Positions 6,053 to 9,271 of a stretch of 9,271 nucleotides of DNA are shown here, in pieces. Positions within the stretch are counted from its first letter, which is position 1. Every line of letters begins with the position of its first letter. Under the pieces are notes generated by a model. It searched no databases, was not told the origin of the DNA, and worked only from the letters and a program-made list of their open reading frames with translations. Origin of the DNA: Oscillospiraceae bacterium (GTDB lineage Bacteria > Bacillota > Clostridia > Oscillospirales > Ruminococcaceae); contig JAUNBN010000038.1 of NCBI GenBank assembly GCA_030527085.1, forward strand, positions 1 through 9,271, in the 5' to 3' direction. A program made the position numbers and the translations under genes.

Positions 6053-7501
6053 TCAGAGCGTTTCGCTCAAAACAGAGACCAGATCCCCGGGCGCGCAGCG
6101 CTCAGTGTGCAGCACCGGCAGGCTCTCGAGCTCGCGCAGGCTTTTCGGAGCTTCTATGCCCGTAAGGGTCTCGAGCCGCCTTAAGGCATCCCAGTCGTCC
6201 GCGGGGGCCGTGTCCTCGAGCGCGCTCAAGACCGCGACGGGGAATTTGTAGGGGCTCGCCGTTGAGACAACGACCAGCTTCTCGGACTCAAAGCCGCGCG
6301 CGGCGAAAAAGGCGGCGGCGGTGTGCGTGTCGCAAAGGTAGTTCTGCTCGCGCCAGAGCCGCTCTATGGTTTCGAGCGTTTCTCCGTCGCCGCAGCTCGC
6401 GGAGGAGAAAAGCTCCCGCATTTTTTTAAGAAGCGTTTCGCCGATGCTGTAATGCCCCATCTTCGACAGCTCGTCCATTCGCGAGGACACAAAGGCGGCG
6501 TCGTGCCCCGAAAGCTCGAAGAGCAGGCGTTCGAGGTTGGAGGAGACGAGAATATCCATAGAAGGGGAAAGGGTGCGGAAGAACTCCCGCCGCCTGTCGT
6601 AAACGCCGGTATTTATGAAATCCGCGAGCACGTCGTTTCTGTTGCAGGCGCAAAGCAGCCTGCCCACGGGCGCGCCCATGCGTTTCGCGTAATAGGCGGC
6701 GAGGATATTGCCGAAGTTGCCCGTCGGCACGGCGAAATCGACCGCTCCGCCGATGGCGAGGCGCACCGAAGCGAGGCTGTAATAAACTATCTGCGGCAGC
6801 AGGCGGCCCCAGTTTATGGAGTTTGCGGAGCTGGGCTTCGCCCCTCGGCGGGCGAGAGCCGCGCGGGCGCTCTCGCTTGAGAAAAAATGTTTAACGGCGT
6901 TCTGCGCGTCGTCAAAGTTGCCCTCGAGCGCTATTACTCGCGTGTTGCTCCCGCGCTGGGTTATCATCTGGCGGCGCTGCAGCTCGCTCACTCCCCCGGC
7001 GGGGTAGACCGCGCAGACGCTCGTTCCCGCAAGCTCGCAGAAGCCCTCGAGCGCCGCCTTGCCGGTGTCGCCGGAAGTGGCGACGAGCACGGCTATCCTG
7101 TCCCTCTCGCCGCAGTGCGCCGCCGCCTTTGTGAGCAGGCGCGGGGTGAGCTGCAGGGCCATGTCCTTAAAGGCGGCGGTCGGCCCGTGGTAGAGCTCCA
7201 GCGCGCAGAGCCCGCCCTCGAGCTCGCGCAGCTCAAAAACATCTTTTGAAGCGAAACGCTCGCTCTCATAAGCTTTGCTCACACAGTCGTCTATCTCTGC
7301 CTCGCTGAAGTCTTCGAGGTATTTCTTTAAGATGAGCCGCGCTGCGTCCCCGTAGGAGCAGCTTTTTAAAAATTCGAGCTCGCCTGAGTTCAGCGCGGGC
7401 AGGCTCTCGGGAACGTAGAGCCCGCCGTCCGGCGCGAGCCCCCTCAGAACCGCTTCAGACGCGCTAACGGGACCCGCGCCTCTGGTGCTTATATATTTCA
7501 T
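6053..7501 (-). CDS. thrC: Threonine synthase (ThrC)
   Basis: PLP-dependent lyase (EC 4.2.3.1) that converts O-phosphohomoserine to threonine and phosphate, the last step of the pathway. At 482 residues it is the long form. The N-terminal domain opens with MKYISTRG and APDGGLYVPE (23-32). HGPTAAFKDMAL (105-116) contains the PLP-binding Lys112. ATSGDTGKAA (141-150) is the catalytic loop, SANSINWGRLLPQ is at 225-237, PTGNFGN (259-265) binds the PLP phosphate, and NRNDVLADF lies at 288-296. The ATG at 7501 follows AAGAGG with good spacing and is 14 bases from the thrB stop, so hom, thrB and thrC form one operon with thrC last. A short perfect repeat, GAGCG-TTT-CGCTC, lies just before the stop codon. 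Nothing is missing from the active site. Confidence 0.97.
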   Translation of the reverse strand: MKYISTRGAGPVSASEAVLRGLAPDGGLYVPESLPALNSGELEFLKSCSYGDAARLILKKYLEDFSEAEIDDCVSKAYESERFASKDVFELRELEGGLCALELYHGPTAAFKDMALQLTPRLLTKAAAHCGERDRIAVLVATSGDTGKAALEGFCELAGTSVCAVYPAGGVSELQRRQMITQRGSNTRVIALEGNFDDAQNAVKHFFSSESARAALARRGAKPSSANSINWGRLLPQIVYYSLASVRLAIGGAVDFAVPTGNFGNILAAYYAKRMGAPVGRLLCACNRNDVLADFINTGVYDRRREFFRTLSPSMDILVSSNLERLLFELSGHDAAFVSSRMDELSKMGHYSIGETLLKKMRELFSSASCGDGETLETIERLWREQNYLCDTHTAAAFFAARGFESEKLVVVSTASPYKFPVAVLSALEDTAPADDWDALRRLETLTGIEAPKSLRELESLPVLHTERCAPGDLVSVLSETL

Positions 7502-7515
7502 TAGTTACCTCTTTT

Positions 7516-8415
7516 TTAGGGCTGAATTGTGAGCCTTGCGCCCTCAAAGTCTATTTGCAGCGCGTAGGAGGCCGCCTTTATGCCCTTCAGGCCGAAGGCC
7601 GCGGCCATCGCCTCGGAGGCATCCAAAGCGGTATTCTCCGAACAGAGCGCCATAACCGTCGGCCCCGCGCCCGAAATCATGGAGCAGTAAGCGCCTTTTT
7701 CCAGTGCCGCGCTCGCAGCTTCGTCAAAGCCGGGTATCAGGCAGCGCCGCGCGGGAGTGAAAATAAGATCCTCGCTGGCTGCCCTCAGCATGTCCATATC
7801 CCCGTCGGCTATAGATGCTACCAAAAGGCTCGCGCGCTGAAGCTGCGCGCAGGCGAGTTTCAAGGATACGTTCTTCGGCAGGGCCTCTCTCGCAATTTTG
7901 GTAGAGAGCTCGAAGTCCGGCACCGCGAGCGCGACGCGCAGGCCCTCGGGGCAGAGCTTTTTGTAACAGATTTCGCCCTTAATATCGGCCGCGACGGTGA
8001 AGCCGCCTGCGGCGCAGGGAACGACGTTGTCCGGGTGGCCCTCCAGCGCGGCGACCTCGGCTATAAGCTCGTTTTGAGAAAATGGAGAGTCCAGCCAGGC
8101 GTTGGCGCAGTAAGCTCCCGCGACAAGGGCGCTGGCGCTGCTCGCGAGTCCGCGCGACTGAGGGATATCCGTCTGCATTTCTATTTTCATCGGCGGCGTT
8201 TTAAGGCCCGCCTTTGCAAAAATTCTTTCAGCGGCACGCATAAAGAGGTTGTTTTCAAGGGATATTTCGCCCTCGAAACCGCGCGAAAAAACGATTTCGA
8301 GTTTATCCGAGGGCTCGGCCGTAACGCTTAAAAAAAGCGGCAGTGCCAGCCCGAAGCAGTCTATGCCTGAGCCTATATTGGCCGAGGAGGCGGGAACCAT
8401 TACCTGTATCTTCAA
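7516..8415 (-). CDS. thrB: Homoserine kinase (ThrB), TTG start
   Basis: GHMP-family kinase (EC 2.7.1.39) that phosphorylates homoserine to O-phosphohomoserine. With the TTG start at 8415 it is 299 residues, normal for the family. Motifs are VPASSANIGSGIDCFGLAL (7-25), the glycine-rich ATP loop SRGLASSASA (87-96), EGHPDN (125-130) and the C-terminal ISGAGPT motif (247-253). The start is chosen because AAAGGAGG (8423-8430, minus strand) lies seven bases upstream and because the TTG forms a TTGA overlap with the hom stop. An ATG at 8445 would add ten residues (MPRGHKGGRA) that include the ribosome binding site itself and do not match family N-termini. The ATP loop reads GLASSAS rather than the more usual GLGSSA, a mild deviation unlikely to abolish activity. 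The gene sits between hom and thrC in the threonine operon. Confidence 0.96.
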   Translation of the reverse strand: MKIQVMVPASSANIGSGIDCFGLALPLFLSVTAEPSDKLEIVFSRGFEGEISLENNLFMRAAERIFAKAGLKTPPMKIEMQTDIPQSRGLASSASALVAGAYCANAWLDSPFSQNELIAEVAALEGHPDNVVPCAAGGFTVAADIKGEICYKKLCPEGLRVALAVPDFELSTKIAREALPKNVSLKLACAQLQRASLLVASIADGDMDMLRAASEDLIFTPARRCLIPGFDEAASAALEKGAYCSMISGAGPTVMALCSENTALDASEAMAAAFGLKGIKAASYALQIDFEGARLTIQP

Positions 8416-9271
8416 AGCGCGTCCTCCTTTGTGGCCTCGAGGCACATGAAGGAGCGAAGGTTCTTTACATAATCGCGCCCCTCAAGCTCCTTGAGCGAGC
8501 GTTTTATATCCGCCTCGCGGTGGGGGTGGCAGATGAGAATAAGCTCCGCCTCGCCCTCGCCGAGCGGGGTCTGCACTACGGAGCGCAGGCTCACGCAGTT
8601 TGCGCCGAAGGCTCCGGCTACGCCCTCGAGCACGCGCGGCCTGTCCTCAACCGTCATTCTTATACAATAACCGCACCAAAGCTCGCCCGCGGGCAGCGCG
8701 CCGGGGCCCCCGGCGCCGCTTTGCCTTATTCGCGGCGAGCTTGAGCCGGCGGCAATATTGCGGCATATTTCAATTATATCCCCCGCAACGGAGGAAGCCG
8801 TGGGTCTCGCGCCCGCGCCGCGCCCGTAGAGCATTAGCTCGCCCGAGCAGTCACCGGAGAGAAAGAGCGCGTTGAAAACGCCGCCCACTGAGGCCAGAGG
8901 GTGACCGAGTTCAACAAAGGCGGGCCGAACAAAGACGGAAACCCCTTTCTCCTGAGCCACGGCTCCGGCCACGAGCTTTATCGTGCAGTTCATGCGCATG
9001 GCAAGGCGGATGTCATCTTCGCTGAGGGCGCTTATCCCCATGCGCTGCACGTCCTCGAGCTTTACGTCCGCGCCGAAGGCGAGGCGCGCGAGTATGGCTA
9101 TCTTTCTGGCGGCGTCCAAGCCCTCAACGTCCGAGGAGGGGTCGCGCTCGGCGTAGCCCAGCTCCTGGGCGCTTTTGAGCGCAGCCTCGTAGGAGCAGCC
9201 CTCCCTGAACATTCGCGTGAGTATGTAGTTCGTGGTGCCGTTGAGTATGCCTATAACCCGCTCGAAGCTAT
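8412..9271 (-). CDS. hom: Homoserine dehydrogenase (Hom), 5' end beyond the window
   Basis: NAD(P)-dependent enzyme (EC 1.1.1.3) that reduces aspartate semialdehyde to homoserine, the branch point towards threonine and methionine. The frame stays open to the window edge, so 285 C-terminal residues are visible of an expected total of about 400-430. The N-terminal nucleotide-binding domain is missing. The visible part starts in the catalytic domain with IGILNGTTNYILT (6-18) and continues through AQELGYAERDPSSDVEG (about 34-50) with Glu41, Asp52 and Lys56, the family's catalytic acid/lysine set. GRGAGARPTASSV follows at about 149-161. From about 201 to 275 is a C-terminal ACT domain beginning YCIRMTVEDRP, consistent with threonine feedback inhibition. 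An ATG at 9212 lies inside the catalytic domain and cannot be the true start. The TGA overlaps the thrB TTG by four bases (TTGA). Confidence 0.96.
   Translation of the reverse strand, partial: SFERVIGILNGTTNYILTRMFREGCSYEAALKSAQELGYAERDPSSDVEGLDAARKIAILARLAFGADVKLEDVQRMGISALSEDDIRLAMRMNCTIKLVAGAVAQEKGVSVFVRPAFVELGHPLASVGGVFNALFLSGDCSGELMLYGRGAGARPTASSVAGDIIEICRNIAAGSSSPRIRQSGAGGPGALPAGELWCGYCIRMTVEDRPRVLEGVAGAFGANCVSLRSVVQTPLGEGEAELILICHPHREADIKRSLKELEGRDYVKNLRSFMCLEATKEDAL
8423..8430 (-). promoter_or_regulatory. Ribosome binding site deciding the thrB TTG start
   Basis: On the minus strand this reads AAAGGAGG, seven bases before the TTG at 8415-8413. It lies inside the last codons of hom, so thrB is probably translated both by direct initiation and by coupling to hom termination. 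Confidence 0.8.

Noticed and set aside
6056..6068. GAGCG-TTT-CGCTC as a thrC terminator
   Set aside because: It has only five base pairs, lies within the last codons of thrC and has no T-tract downstream on the minus strand.
7555..8331. 258-codon plus-strand ORF opposite thrB, and similar long antisense ORFs at 4094-4807, 1831-2412 and 6323-6880
   Set aside because: They lie opposite well-supported genes. Long antisense frames are expected in GC-rich coding DNA, and their Arg/Ala/Gly-rich translations show no family motifs.
1..9271. CRISPR arrays, tRNA or rRNA genes, transposases or toxin-antitoxin pairs
   Set aside because: No regularly spaced direct repeats, no tRNA-like cloverleaf and no mobile-element or toxin-antitoxin proteins were recognised on either strand.

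Overview
The window is an ordinary-looking bacterial chromosomal segment: GC-rich, densely coded, and dominated by amino-acid biosynthesis. It most resembles a GC-rich member of Bacillota (class Clostridia). The reasons are the serC-serA-DUF1015 gene order, a lipoprotein-type TAXI receptor, strong AAAGGAGG ribosome binding sites, frequent GTG/TTG starts and intrinsic terminators. Synergistota is a possible alternative. No rRNA, tRNA, CRISPR array, insertion sequence or prophage gene was seen.

Layout. Bases 1-200 hold no gene I can support. From 201 to 3710 a plus-strand operon with a recognisable promoter encodes phosphoserine aminotransferase (serC), a short ACT-domain 3-phosphoglycerate dehydrogenase (serA) and a DUF1015 protein joined to serA by an ATGA overlap. 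Bases 3711-4120 form a 410-base non-coding interval with a perfect 20-bp inverted repeat, a TATAAT promoter candidate and a series of further stem-loops. This is the least explained part of the window. From 4121 to 5795 there are a TAXI-family TRAP solute-binding lipoprotein (TTG start) and an MmcQ/YjbR-family protein, closed by a strong intrinsic terminator (5807-5845).

The rest is on the minus strand. Reading leftwards from the window edge, hom (5' end cut off by the edge), thrB and thrC form the homoserine-to-threonine operon, with a TTGA stop/start overlap between hom and thrB. A small XRE-type helix-turn-helix ORF follows thrC. Its homology stops abruptly at the terminator of the convergent yjbR gene, so it is probably a truncated remnant.

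How the genes work together. SerA oxidises 3-phosphoglycerate to 3-phosphohydroxypyruvate and SerC transaminates it to phosphoserine; no phosphoserine phosphatase is present in the window. Hom reduces aspartate semialdehyde to homoserine, ThrB phosphorylates it and ThrC converts it to threonine. I found no clear new defence or mobile system. The best leads are the structured 410-base interval, the DUF1015 protein co-translated with the serine genes, and the TAXI receptor without an adjacent permease.
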